Shown here: positions 28,607-40,310 of the stretch, piece by piece | How positions within the stretch are numbered: the stretch's first letter is position 1 | Layout: the number at the start of each line of letters is the position of its first letter | Source of the DNA: Bugula neritina | Taxonomy: Eukaryota; Bryozoa; Gymnolaemata; Cheilostomatida; Bugulidae | DNA: 64,000 bases | Direction of reading: 5' to 3' | NCBI GenBank assembly: GCA_964035545.1 | Contig: OZ037770.1 | Location: forward strand, 11,460,463 to 11,524,462 | The notes under the pieces: generated by a model | What the model saw: only the letters and a program-made list of their open reading frames with translations | Database searches by the model: none | Told to the model about the DNA's origin: nothing | Program-made: the position numbers and the translations under genes

Positions 28607-31600
28607 ATGGCTGCAGCAGAAGAAGTTGAGTGTGGATTCTGTTTATTAAAAGAAGATTTAGAGAATCCCAAGTGTCTACCATGTGGTCATGTACACTGTT
28701 TACTGTGTCTTACTCGTAATGTTGATGTGAATGACATGATCAGGTGTCTCTGGTGTAGGTAAGTTAGTTTTGTATAGGCAGATCTGAGATATACTGTTGG
28801 TAGAAAAATAGTGATTTACATCATGTGTTTTATCTTATACTGAATTTTTACATTACGTTATATATAGTTTCAATTATTACTAGATAATTATGTGTCTTGT
28901 CACAGGGAAGTGTTTGATGTGAGAGTGGAGAATCTTCCATCTGCTGATGTAGTAGACAACTCCGTATCATGTGACGTCTGCACTAAGAAAGGGATAGAGA
29001 AAGTACCAGCAGTTATATACTGTACTGTGTGCCGTAAACTCTTCTGCAGAAAACATGATGAGGTGATACTTTCATTAAATATTTCTTCAGTTGATATTCA
29101 ACACTGCATACACTAACTCAGCCTCTGATTACATATTGTTATACTTGAATGTTGGTTTGTCAGAAAACATTTAGAACTCATATTTTACTTTTGTTTTTTG
29201 TTTTTCAATAAATGTATATTCTGCTATATTCAGTCACATGATGACACCAATGATGACCACCAGAAGATGACCATCTCGGACTACAGAATACAAGCCAAGA
29301 GATTGGAGAAAAGAGTTTGTCCTAAACACACTGCATATCCCTACATACAAGGATGTAAAGTCTGTTTACAGCTGTTCTGTTTAAAGTGTGTCTCTTCAGA
29401 CAACTTGTGTGTTGGAGGTAAGAAAATTCTGCTGCAGTTATCTGCTAAAGTTTAGTAAATTTAACAAACAACAAGACCTCCTCCGTAGGAGAGCAACAGT
29501 GGTGTAGTCGTTAGAGCACTGGTCAATGGTTTGGAGTCTTAGTGAAGGCCATTGGTGATGCTAGGAAGAGCGTTCAGTCATAATTATTTTATTGCCACAA
29601 TAGAAAACAATACTTTAACCTACTTCCATTAGATGTTTTTTTGTTTTCATCAATATATATATACATAAAGTAAAAAAAATACAAGGGATCACCCAAAGGA
29701 GGTAATGATGAGGCCCAATAGTGCGCCATAGCAGAGGTTAGTCAAAGCCAGAGCCTGAATTGATTAACAATTAGTCAGTTAAGTTAGTCAAGTTATGTGA
29801 ATCAAGTTAAGTCCGTTAAGTAAGTCAGTAAAGTAAGTCAGTTAAGTTAAGTCATAACTCTCCGGCAAGAATGCAAAACCTCACACCCGCCCTGAATGCA
29901 CCAGGATTAGACTGATATTTAAGCTCAGGTTTTAACCTGTTCCATAGCACTGACTCCCGATATCATGTACTTCTTTGACCTGCAATGGTAGGGAAAAAAG
30001 GAACGGGAAGATTTGATATTGAGAAGCGTGTACTGTAGGAGTGAACAATTAAACTTTTGTAAAAAATTTTTGCAGTATATTTTTAAAAAAGATTTTTTGC
30101 ATCACACAGCCCCTCTGACAGGAGTGGCTGTTATAAACCATTTGAGTTTTATGACCTCCTCAGTAGATCTGAGATTAAATTAAATTAAATCAATGGTAGA
30201 GTTTGAGTCAATGTGATATTAAACGATCTGTTTTATTATTGCTTTCAGAATTATTATGTTTTCATAGCTTTTTGTTATGTCATTGAGGAATTAAAATAAC
30301 CTTACCTATGTGATAACTCTATCCAGCAGGCTGTAATGCGAAAAATTGTTTCTGTATATAATATTAGTTTGTTGTTCATCCAGTAGTCTTAGCATGTAGT
30401 GATATTTCAACTTCTCACTACCTTCTTGTTATGTAGTACTGGTTACTTGACTGTCTAACTACTGTAAGGTTATATTACTGTAGTGCTATCAGGTTATTGA
30501 AATGTGGGCTTTTTTCATTTACTTTCATTTAAATTCTAGATTCTAAACACGACATGGTTAATCTAGATGACTTAATCAAAGAGCTTATCAATATAGATGA
30601 TCTTCTCACCACTGAAGACAAGATGTCTGCTTTCTTCAAACACCTTTCTAAAACTGTGTCAGACTTTGAGAATGAGACGGAGGAATTGCTGAATATTCTT
30701 CATACACAGCGTGATGAACAGGTTCTGTGTTTATAGAAATACTTTGTGTTAGTCTGTAATCTACATTCTGTAGTCAGGTGTTAGTACAACATTGCAATAC
30801 TAATACTTAAGAGTAACAGTTAGGTGACTAGCTACTATTCTGTTTTGACTTTAGAATTTAGAAATGTTAAGCAGAAGATATGTGCAGTTTTTTAACTCAG
30901 TTTTGGAAAACTTTTTTCTAATAAGTTGTCAATATTCTACAATGTGATGATACAATGTATGATGTAGTTGACTGAAGTGAGACTAAAGTATGAGAAACTG
31001 GAGATGGAATTCTTAGCTAGTAGAAACAAGACTAAAGAGGAGCTGAACCGATACATGGAAAGAGAAGTTGAAACTGTTTTGTCTCAACTGAGTAACAGTA
31101 GAATGAAGATAGAAGCTCAACTTCGACAAAACCATCAGGTGAGCAGTGTTTATGAAATATATTTATAATAGGTCTTTAAAAATAACTAAGCTTATTATTG
31201 TCATTTATTTCTGTTTCAGATTTACTTCAATATTAAAAAAAAGTGAAAATAAAATAATTTACACAACTTATTGTTTTACATTTGCTGCAACTATCTTCAC
31301 ACCAGCCTTGATTATTCACTTCGTTTACAGCTGTAAAAATGTTAACAATCTGCAAGCTAAGACATCATATCTGTATAGCTATAACATCATATCCGTATAG
31401 TTATGGCATCATATCTGTATAGTTATGGCATTATATCTGTATAGTTATGATATCATAGCTGTATAGTTATGACATCATAGCTGTATAGTTATGACATCAT
31501 ATCTGTATAGTTATGACATCATAGCTGTATAGTTATGACATCATATCCGTATAGTTATGGCATCATATCTGTATAGTTATGGCATCATATCTGTATAGTT

Positions 31601-33455
31601 ATGATATCATAGCTGTATAGTTATGACATCATAGCTGTATAGTTATGACAGCATATCTGTATAGTTATGACATCATAGCTGTATAGTTATGACATCATAG
31701 CTGTATAGTTGTGACATCATAGCTGTATAGTCATGACATCATGATTATACAATTTTGTCAGCCCAAGTAAAGTTGTAGAGCTTAAGACTTGGCTTAAAGC
31801 AAGACTTGAATTTGTGAATGTCACAATTTCCACCTCTAAATTCCACATTACAACTACACTTTGAAATAAAATACAATGTATAGTTTATATTTGTATCTGT
31901 TAGTCGCCACATTTGTGTTCCGTGTGTACCATATGTATTATAATTGGTAATGTTGACATTTTTATGCATATCATTATGTAAACATCCACAGGGCTGACAA
32001 CTCTTATTAAATGAAGTTATCTCCACATATCCCTACATGCTGATGCTTAGTGCATACTATGCTATGCTTGTTTACTGTAGGTGGATCTGGTTGAAGGATT
32101 TGCAGAGATTAAAGAAAGAATACAGAGACTGATATCTGTTGAGATACCTAAACTAGAGCTGTGTGATGTCATGTCTCTAAAGGTCAAAGGTTAGCATACT
32201 ACGCTGGAGATTCTAGCACAGTATTATACTACTAATATTTTTAAAAGCTTCTAATAATCATGTATCTGCATTATATAATATAACTTTAACATTTGGCATC
32301 TTATCTGAATATTAACCCCATGTGTGTGAAACTACTGGTTTGAAAATTTGAGTTTCTGTTCAAATAGCCCTGTGTCTAGGTTTACTCAGAGTTTCTATTA
32401 ATATAATTTATACACATACTCACTTTTATATGACATACATATTATATATACATACTCACTTATATATAAGTATACACACATACACACACATTTACATGTA
32501 TATTGTAGAAGAGAAGAGAGACATAGAAGTAGACTTGGTTCCTGCAGCAGACATGATTATTAGTTTAGATCCTCCTGAATCTATCAAACTCTTACAGTCT
32601 GTTGATGTTTCTAGTTACTGTTATTCTGTCTGTAAATATGAGAGTAACACTTATGTAGGGCTGGATAGTGCAGGGATAGACAGAATAGATGAGAGTTTCA
32701 GTGTTTCCAAGTCTTTTATTTCTACTACTAACAATGTAACTGGAGTCACAGTACATAGGAAAAGGCTGTATTCTGTACAGGGTAATACAGTGTCTGTGTA
32801 TGATCTTACTGGGAAACAGGTGACCAGCTGGTCTCACCATGATAACTGTGGGTATATAAACAAACTTGTTATTGTTGATGATCAGGTTGTAGTTCCTGAT
32901 AGAGGCAGTAAAAGGCTTACAATCTACTCTCTTACTGGGAAAGTAATTAAACATGTCTCCTGCCCTCTACTCAGTAAGGATGCTGTAGCAATATGTGCAG
33001 CAGACAGACATTGTGTAGTAGTTTCTGATTATGGTTCCTCTCAAGTATTTAAAATAGACTTGACAACAGCGAAAGTCATCTGGACATGCAAGGATGTATC
33101 TCAACCACTAAGTGTGACCTGCTATAGAAGTAGATATATTCTTGTGACTAACTGCAGCAGTAAAACCACCATCTGGATACTGGGTGTGGAGACAGGTTAG
33201 TTTTACATTGGTTAGTTAACTACTGTTACTAATATAATAGTATTTCTCACAGTCTCACACTATAAAATATACTATGCTATGTACTAGTGATGACACACTA
33301 ATACATCATTTCCTGTTACAGGTACACAACTGTCCAAAGTGGACGATCCAACTGATAGAGCTAGGAGTAGTGTGTGTGATCTCCATGTGTATAAAGACAC
33401 TCTGATTGTACCTAGATACAGTGAGAAGAAAGTTCTGTTTTACCAGCTAAACTAA
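28607..33455 (+). CDS. TRIM-NHL-like RING/B-box/coiled-coil/propeller protein, copy 3
   Basis: Eight exons: 28607-28758, 28906-29062, 29234-29417, 30540-30721, 30968-31138, 32081-32189, 32509-33195, 33322-33455. This gives 591 residues with no stop or frameshift seen. It is the closest relative of copy 1 in introns 3 and 5 and in most of exon 7 (shared TTNNVTGVTVHRK stretch), but lacks the gypsy insertion and so preserves its empty site. The RING has one notable change: the last zinc pair reads CLWC in place of CPWC, losing the proline usual in E3-active RINGs. It may still fold. Intron 5 holds the longest minisatellite allele. Confidence 0.87.
29488..29573 (+). repeat. tRNA-derived SINE-like relic in intron 3 (copy 3)
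   Basis: Same block as 2977-3062, with AGTGGTGTAGTCGTTAGAGC slightly closer to a tRNA A box. No closed cloverleaf. Confidence 0.4.
31361..31742. repeat. 22-bp minisatellite in intron 5, copy 3 (longest allele)
   Basis: About 17.4 units. The length excess over copy 1 is 198 bp, exactly nine units. A block of several units (with CATATCCG and GGCATC variants) appears twice, near 31386 and 31544, showing growth by duplication of multi-unit blocks. Confidence 0.92.
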
Positions 33456-35053
33456 ACAGGTGTGTGACAGGATATTATTCCATCTTGTGGTACATTTATT
33501 ATATTGTTTATCACACTAGACTCTGTTTGAATACATTTGGTGCTCAACTCTGTGTTTTCTACTAATGTACATATTTGTGATGATATGTCTGAGATGTACA
33601 ACTTCTACATATAGACTGTGCCTGTTATTTCTAGATGATTCTCAAAGTTGACTCGGTAGAATGAGTTCTTCAACACGGAGCTATGATAGAGTGTGGGAAG
33701 CTGTATGACGTCCCAGTAACTAACTTATACACCTAAACCTAACTAATTTCAAGAAATAATTTATTATCACTTGTACCAAACAGCCTTTTCCACACAACCT
33801 GCAAGACTTCACGGTATTAACTGGCCTGTAACTTTATATATCTAACATGATTTGCATTGAATGGTCATGTAGAGATCAATGTGATCCTCATGGTAACTCT
33901 AAGTCTAAGTCTACATTTCCTACAGACTGAAATACTATTATATCACAATGTTTATTGTTTACTATCAAATACTAACCACTACTACTGCATTAATTTTGCT
34001 GTATACTTTATATGCTAGTTTCAATTCACTGTATTTGTATGTCAAGTTATTATTTTATATAATGTATTATATAACCTGTTTGATATTGTGTGATCATCTC
34101 ATCATTTGATTGGCTGTCATGGAATATAATATTCAAAGTGATTAATTATTCCAGTATATTCTATAAACAGTGAATAAATTAGAGTGACTATGGTTACTAA
34201 TGGCAACATATTTTACTATAAACACATCACCATTTCTCATTCCAGTAAAATAGTTTACAGCATTTCTACTCTGTGTAGAGTATAACATTAGCAATGTTGT
34301 AGTTACTTGTAGATGCAGAGTTGTAGATTCTCACTTGAGTTAGAACTTGAGTTATAAGAGAAGTTAGCTTACCTTGACATCTTGCTATCAGCAAATATAC
34401 CATGTAGACCACCTTTTATTCTTGTTCAGTAAAATGTTTATAATGTATAGAAAGAAAATTACTATTAAAATATTGGTACAGCATGTGGATTCTTGCTCAT
34501 GTTGGGTTATTGGACAAGCAAGGTACTTTTACTTCTTGCTATTGGAAAAATTGTCATAAATTGATCATTGCTTTAAAACAGGATGAGTTATGTAATACAC
34601 CACTTTTACACATTTTCAAGTTTCAAGTTACCTGTATAAGTTACCTTCATAAGTTACCTGTATAAGTTACCTGTATAAATTCCAACCATACTTACAGGTT
34701 TCTCCTGCATCATGCCAGTGAATTTATATGTTTTACAGCTGCTTAAATGTTTTATATTTAAGCTTAGTGCAAAAGTGCTAAATAAACGAGCAATGGCTCT
34801 ACATATAGTTATTTTAGACTATAAGATGATCACTATAATATTGAAATGAAAATTGAGTTTTGAGAACTTGTTTTGAGAACTTGTTTTGAGTTGTGGGCAA
34901 AGGCTGACTTCATAGCATAACATGTACGAAACTACTTCTATTTGTGACAGTTTGATGCATAAAACGCAGCTGTTTATGCTTGTGTTGTTGTAAGAGTTCA
35001 TTTACATAACACAGAGTGCAAATTATAGTTTTATTTGGAGCTTTACGTCGCTT

Positions 35054-35380
35054 GGTCACGTGACCGTATAACCATAAAGACTTGTCATCGTGATGTGCAG
35101 CTAGAATCATCCCCGAGCAATTATCAATTTTAACTTCAGTAATGTTTGTACGAAAACAAGAGGGGGTAACCCTTAGGACAAAAAATTCAGCTAGTTTGAC
35201 GTCATTTCCGAAAGAGGCGTTTCACTGTTCCAGGCAAAGTTCTACTTTGAGTTTGACTGCAAATCGCGAAAGGAAGCTGTCCTTGGAGTCAAGCTTTTGC
35301 CCGAAGAACAGGGTATCAGTTTAAGATTCTGTCTGTTACAAGACTCCATTGTGTGAGATTGGGAACTTGAGCAAAACGTA
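35054..35380 (+). promoter_or_regulatory. Candidate alternative promoter and 5' leader exon for copy 4
   Basis: It contains the 12-bp palindrome GGTCACGTGACC (35054-35065), which includes the E-box/CLEAR-type word GTCACGTGAC, and a perfect CRE TGACGTCA (35197-35204) followed directly by TTTCCG, an ETS-like half site. About 180 bp later is a plausible donor (AACGTAG|GTTAGT near 35381). All these are kept upstream of copy 5. Motif identity is direct; promoter activity and splicing into exon 1 are inferred. Alternatively it is a relic of another gene's 5' end. Confidence 0.4.
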
Positions 35381-35672
35381 GGTTAGTTTGATTTGCTTCA
35401 ATATAATTCTACTACGTGCTACCATAAGTGTGAGGGTGTCATTCAGTTTGACAAAAGAATACTTCTGAATATCTTTAAATACCTTTGAGTTTGAAAACAT
35501 AGAACATTTGGGAACACTCTAGGTTATGGAAGTGTCTCATTTTTTTACTGCGTGGAGGGGTGTTAGGTGATACTTATGTTGATTTTTATTTTATATGCTC
35601 TCTCTGGTGTATCTTATGGTTTCTTGAAAAACTGACTGCCAAGGTGCACTTCTGAGTTTGTGTATTTAGATT

Positions 35673-35919
35673 TTAGTTAACGCGAGCAGCAGACCTAGTG
35701 TTTATTGACATGTTTTGGTGACCTCCTGTGATCTCACCATATGCTATATGCCAAATTTGAGTGTTGTTGTTCTTTGTGTAAAATGAGCATAAGAAGATTG
35801 AGTCGATGAGTCTTTCGTCTCTGTTTGAGAGACTGAAGGTCAAGCTGAGAGCATGCCTCGGTGACACTTTCTCGTCCCTTTAATCCAGTAATATATCTAA
35901 CCACCCTGTGCTGTAGCAT
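35673..35919 (-). mobile_element. Antisense LINE relic (3' part of a non-LTR reverse transcriptase ORF)
   Basis: On the minus strand the sequence encodes LQHRVVRYITGLKGR...LKQRRKTHRL, matching the pattern downstream of the RT core in jockey/CR1-like LINEs (a basic LQxRxxR motif, then LxxRRxxxRLxxLxxI). The frame breaks after about 60 residues. It is 5'-truncated and dead. A further decayed copy lies at 49223-49423. Confidence 0.65.
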
Positions 35920-37064
35920 TTCTAGAGACTCAATGTCTAAATTCTCTCATTACACTGAACTACATGGGATCTGAATACACTTTATAATATTTTCTCCTGT
36001 TTTATAATATAGAGTTGAGTGAAATGGCTGCAGCAGAAGAAGTTGAGTGTGGATTCTGTTTACTAAAAGAAGGTTTAGAGAATCCCAAGTGTCTACCATG
36101 TGGTCATGTACACTGTTTACTATGTCTTACTCGTAATGTTGATGTGAATGACATGATCAGGTGTCCCTGGTGTAGGTAAGTTAGTTTTGTATAGGCAAAG
36201 CTGAGACATATTGTTGGTAGAAAAATAGTGATTTACATCATGTGTTTAATCTTATACTGAATTTTTACATTACGTTGTATATATTTTTAATTACTACTGA
36301 ATAATTATGTGTCTTGTCACAGAGAAGTGTTTGATGTGAGAGTGGAGAGTCTTCCATCTGCTGATGTAGAGGACAACTCCGTATCATGTGACGTCTGCAC
36401 TAAAAAGGGACTGAACAAAGTACCAGCCATCATATACTGTACTGTGTGCCGTAAACTTTTCTGCAGAAAACATGATGAGGTGATACTTTCATTAAATACT
36501 TCTTCAGTTGATGTCCAACACTGCATACTCTAACTCAGCCTCTGATTACATGTTGTTGTACTTGAATGTTGATTTATAAGAAAGTACTGAGAGATCATGT
36601 TTCACTTTTATCTGTTTTATCTGCTCTCCTGCAAACTGCACATTTATTTTTAGACTTTGTGTTGGTGAGAATTTGTATGTTCCTATAAATATTTGTAAAT
36701 GTTTATAATATCATGTATTTGTAAGTTTCGTTTCTTTTCCACTATATGGATAGTGGAGTTATATTTCTCAGTAAATGTATATTCTGTTATATTCAGTTAC
36801 ATGATGAAATTGGAGATGACCACCAGAAGATGACCATCTCGGACTACAGAATACAAGCCAAGAGACTGGAGAAACGAGTTTGTCCCAAACACACAGCATA
36901 TCCCTACATACAAGGATGTAGAGTCTGTCTTCAGTTATTCTGTATGCAGTGCACATCTCAGACTAACTTTTGTGTTGGAGGTAAGAGGTTCTACTGAAAG
37001 CTATTTGCTAGACATTGGGAAATTTGATAAACTATATTACTATCTCAGTAACTCTTGTAATAAA

Positions 37065-37141
37065 GCTGCCTCCTCCAGGAATCAAACTTCAGTCCTCCAA
37101 CTAGCAATCTAACGTGCTACCCATTACACTATGATGGCTAC
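37065..37141 (-). repeat. tRNA-derived SINE-like relic, antisense, intron 3 of copy 4
   Basis: The minus strand reads TAGTGTAATGGGTAGCACG (tRNA-like D arm / A box) and, about 30 nt on, GAAGTTTGATTCCTGG (T arm / B box). The spacing is tRNA-like. The acceptor stem does not pair well, so a tRNA gene is not supported. The same block is in copy 5. Confidence 0.5.
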
Positions 37142-38756
37142 TAGGGTATCACAACACTAGAAATCTGAAGCTAGTATAGAGAGATGGTTTACTTACTTTA
37201 CTTATAGTAGAATTTTCTACCTCGTTATTTATAAACTAGAGTTTCAGCAGTAGGCAAATCATTCTTAAATTCTAAAATGTAGTCGATTGAACATTTAAGA
37301 TAAAAATTAGAAATAATGAATGTAGGGCAATAGTAAGGCATTCATGATGATATATAATAATAATTATTTATGTAGCTATTATTATGTCTATTAGTATAGA
37401 TAGAAACTCCCCATTTTGTCAAGTCCGCACACTTAATGCAAAAGCTGTACAAATAGTGGTTATGAGTGCTGTATTCCGTCAAATCTGAGTGAATTTTTGT
37501 AAATTCAAATGTCACTCACTTATACAGCCTGTCTAAGCTTTGTCACGATTTTGCCACGGTGAAGTTTAGTTTTTATTTTCATTTTAGACTCACCACATCA
37601 CATGGTTAATCTAGATGACTTAATCAAAGAGGTTATCAATATAGATGATCTTCTCACCACTGAAGACAAGATGTCTGCTTTCTTCAAACACCTTTCTAAA
37701 ACTGTGTCAGACTTTGATAATGAGACGGAGGAATTGCTGAATATTCTTCATACACAGCGTGATGAACAGGTTGTGTGTTTATAGATAATACTTTCTGTTA
37801 CTCTGTAATCTACATTCTGTATTCAGGTGTTAGTAAAGCATTGTAATACTAATACTTAAGAGTAACAGTTAGGTGACTAGCTACTATTCTGCGTTTATTA
37901 AGACACTGTTTTGACTTTAGAATTTCGAAATGTTATGCGGAAGATATGTGCAGTTTTTTAACTCAATTTTGGAAAACTTTTTCTAATAAGTTGTCAATAT
38001 TCTACAATGTGCTGGTACAATGTATGATGTAGTTGACTGAAGTGAGACTAAAGTATGAGAAACTGGAGAAGGAATTCTTAGCTAGTAGAAAGAAGACTAA
38101 AGAGGAGCTGAACAGATACATGGAGAGAGAAGTTGAAACTGTTTTGTCTCAACTGAGTAACAGTAGAATGAAGATAGAAGCTCAGCTTAAACAAAACCAC
38201 CAGGTAAGCAGTGTTCACCAACTGTTTACTATATACGTTTAGATTATGTTTTTGTGAATCTTTAAGACTGCACCAGCATGCTGTACATACATGAAATGCG
38301 TTGAAAGTTAAAGGAAGTAATATAAGACTTATGTTGACCATCGCCATGCTCAATTACTTATATCCGTTTTAGCTTTATAGTTGTGTGCTTACAGACTTCG
38401 ATGTCCTCCAATATGGTAGTTAAAAGAATTGTTTTATAGTTGTATTGTTCTAAATTTGTAAAGTTCACAACTTTCACCAAAATCGATATATGTTACTAAG
38501 TAGTAGGTATACTAACTATAGTTTATCTAAATAGTTGATTTGGTGCAATATGCTTGTACCAGGCACACCAAGCTTTTTACCCATTTGTTACTTTATTGGA
38601 ACTGTCGCACAAAAGATTAGGAAGTTCTAACTAAAGAGACTGTTTTTTAGTCCCACTGGCCAATGCTATGGTTATGTATTGTAGGTGGATCTGGTTGAAG
38701 GATTTGCAGAGATTAAAGAGAGAATAGAGAGATTGATATCTGTTGAGATACCTAAA

Positions 38757-39060
38757 CTAAAGCTGTGTGATGTCATGTCTCTAGAGGTCAAAGGTTAGTA
38801 TACTAAACTAGAACTGTGTGATATCATGTCTCTAAAGGTCAAAGGTTTGTATACTAAACTAGAGCTGTATGATATCATGTCTCTAAAGGTCAATGGTTAG
38901 TATACTAAACTAGAGCTGTATGATGTCATGTCTCTAAAGGTCAAAGGTTAGTATACTATACTAGAGCTGTGTGATATCATGTCTCTAAAGGTCAAAGGTT
39001 AGTATACTAAACTAGAGCTGTATGAAGTCATGTCTCTAAAGGTCAAAGGTTAGCATACTA
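38757..39060 (+). repeat. Tandem 51-bp repeats of exon 6 end plus splice donor (6 units, copy 4)
   Basis: Donor-like AAG|GTTAGT sites fall after 38793, 38844, 38895, 38946, 38997 and 39048, each 51 bp apart. The second is GTTTGT, and the third lies after AATG. Units differ by point changes (TGTGATGTC, TATGATATC, TATGAAGTC). This is the longest allele in the window. Confidence 0.93.
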
Positions 39061-40310
39061 GACTGTAGAATTCTTGTACTAGTGCACCTTTAATAAGATA
39101 TTTAAAATAATCATGTATCTGCATTGCAACTGATAAGTGCTCTTCATGTGTGTGCAACTACTGGTTAGAAAATTTGAATATCAGTTGAAATAGCCCTGTG
39201 TGTAGGAGTCAGAGTTTCTATTAATATAACTTATATACATACTCACTTTTATATGACATACATATTTTATATATATACTCACTTATATATTAGTATACAC
39301 ACATACACACATATTCACATGTATATTGTAGAAGAGAAGAGAGACATAGAAGTAGACTTGGTTCCTGCAGCAGACATGATTATTAGTTTAGATCAAGGAG
39401 TAACAATCCCTACTCTTCCTAAATCTCTCAAACTCTTGCAGTCTGTTGATGTTTCTGGTTACTGTTGGTCTGTCTGTAAATATGAGAGTAACACTTATGT
39501 GGGGCTGGGTAGTGGTGCAGGAATAGACAGAATAGATGAGAGTTTCAGTGTTTCCAAGTCTTTTATTTCTCTTACTAACTCTGTAGTTGGAGTCACAATA
39601 CATAAGGATAAGCTGTATGCTCTAGAGCTTATCGGCAGCACTAGTTGGGCAGTACATGTGTATGATCTTACTGGGAAACAGGTGACCAGCTGGTCTCATC
39701 ATGATAATTGTGGGTATGTAAACGAAATTGTTATTGTTGATGGCCAGTTTGTAGTTCCTGATAGAGGCAATAAAAGACTTACAATCTACCCTCTTACTGG
39801 GAAGGTAATTAAACATGTCTCCTGCTCTTTACTCAGTAACAATGCTGTAGCAATATGTGCAGCAGACAGACATTGTGTAGTAGTTTCTGACTATGGTTCC
39901 TCTCAAGTATTTAAATTAGACTTGACAACAGAGAAAGTCATCTGGACATGCAAGGATGTATCTCAACCACGTGGTGTGACCTGCTATAGAAGTAAATATA
40001 TTCTTGTGACTAACCGCAGCAGTAAAACCACCATCTGGATACGGAGACAGGTTAGTTTTACATTGGTTAGTTAACTACTGTTACCTAGATATTAGTATTT
40101 CTCACAGTCTCACACTATAAAATATACTATGCTAAGTACTAATGATGATACACTAATACATCATTTCCTGTTACAGGTACACAACTGTCCAAAGTAGAAG
40201 ATCCAACTGATAGAGCTATGAGTAATGTGTTAGATCTTCATGTGTTTAAAGACACTCTGATTGTCCCCAGACGTAAAGAGAAGAAAGTTCTGTTTTACCA
40301 GCTAAACTAA

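Larger units (their letters stand above)
33456..36023. other. Spacer between gene copies 3 and 4
   Basis: 33456-34000 is the conserved 3' flank. 34350-34900 holds short TAAGTTACCTGTATAAGTTACC-type repeats and nothing coding. 35054-35380 is a promoter-like block (separate entry). 35673-35919 is an antisense LINE relic (separate entry). 35940-36023 is the conserved pre-gene region. This layout matches the spacer before copy 5 (46922-49527) and differs from the spacers before copies 1, 2, 3 and 6. Confidence 0.55.
36024..40310 (+). pseudogene. TRIM-NHL-like gene copy 4 with a 7-nt frameshifting deletion at the end of exon 7
   Basis: Eight exons: 36024-36175, 36323-36479, 36797-36980, 37588-37769, 38033-38203, 38685-38793, 39332-40050, 40177-40310. 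Exons 1-6 are intact, with a complete RING and both zinc modules. At the exon 7 end, sister copies read GGATACTGGATGTGGAGACAG. Here seven bases after GGATAC are missing, so exon 8 is read out of frame and stops at TAG 40195-40197. The product would be 564 residues and lose the last propeller strands (about 44 residues in the sisters), which often close the ring. It could still be expressed as a RING/coiled-coil protein with a defective propeller. Six 51-bp exon-end repeats follow exon 6. Exon 7 carries an added QGVTIPTLPKS segment. Confidence 0.85.

Noticed and set aside
31361-31742. CRISPR array
   Set aside because: The 22-bp units are directly adjacent with no unique spacers, and the context is a eukaryotic intron. 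It is a minisatellite.
37065-37141. Functional tRNA gene on the minus strand
   Set aside because: A and B box-like words exist but the acceptor stem and anticodon arm do not pair.
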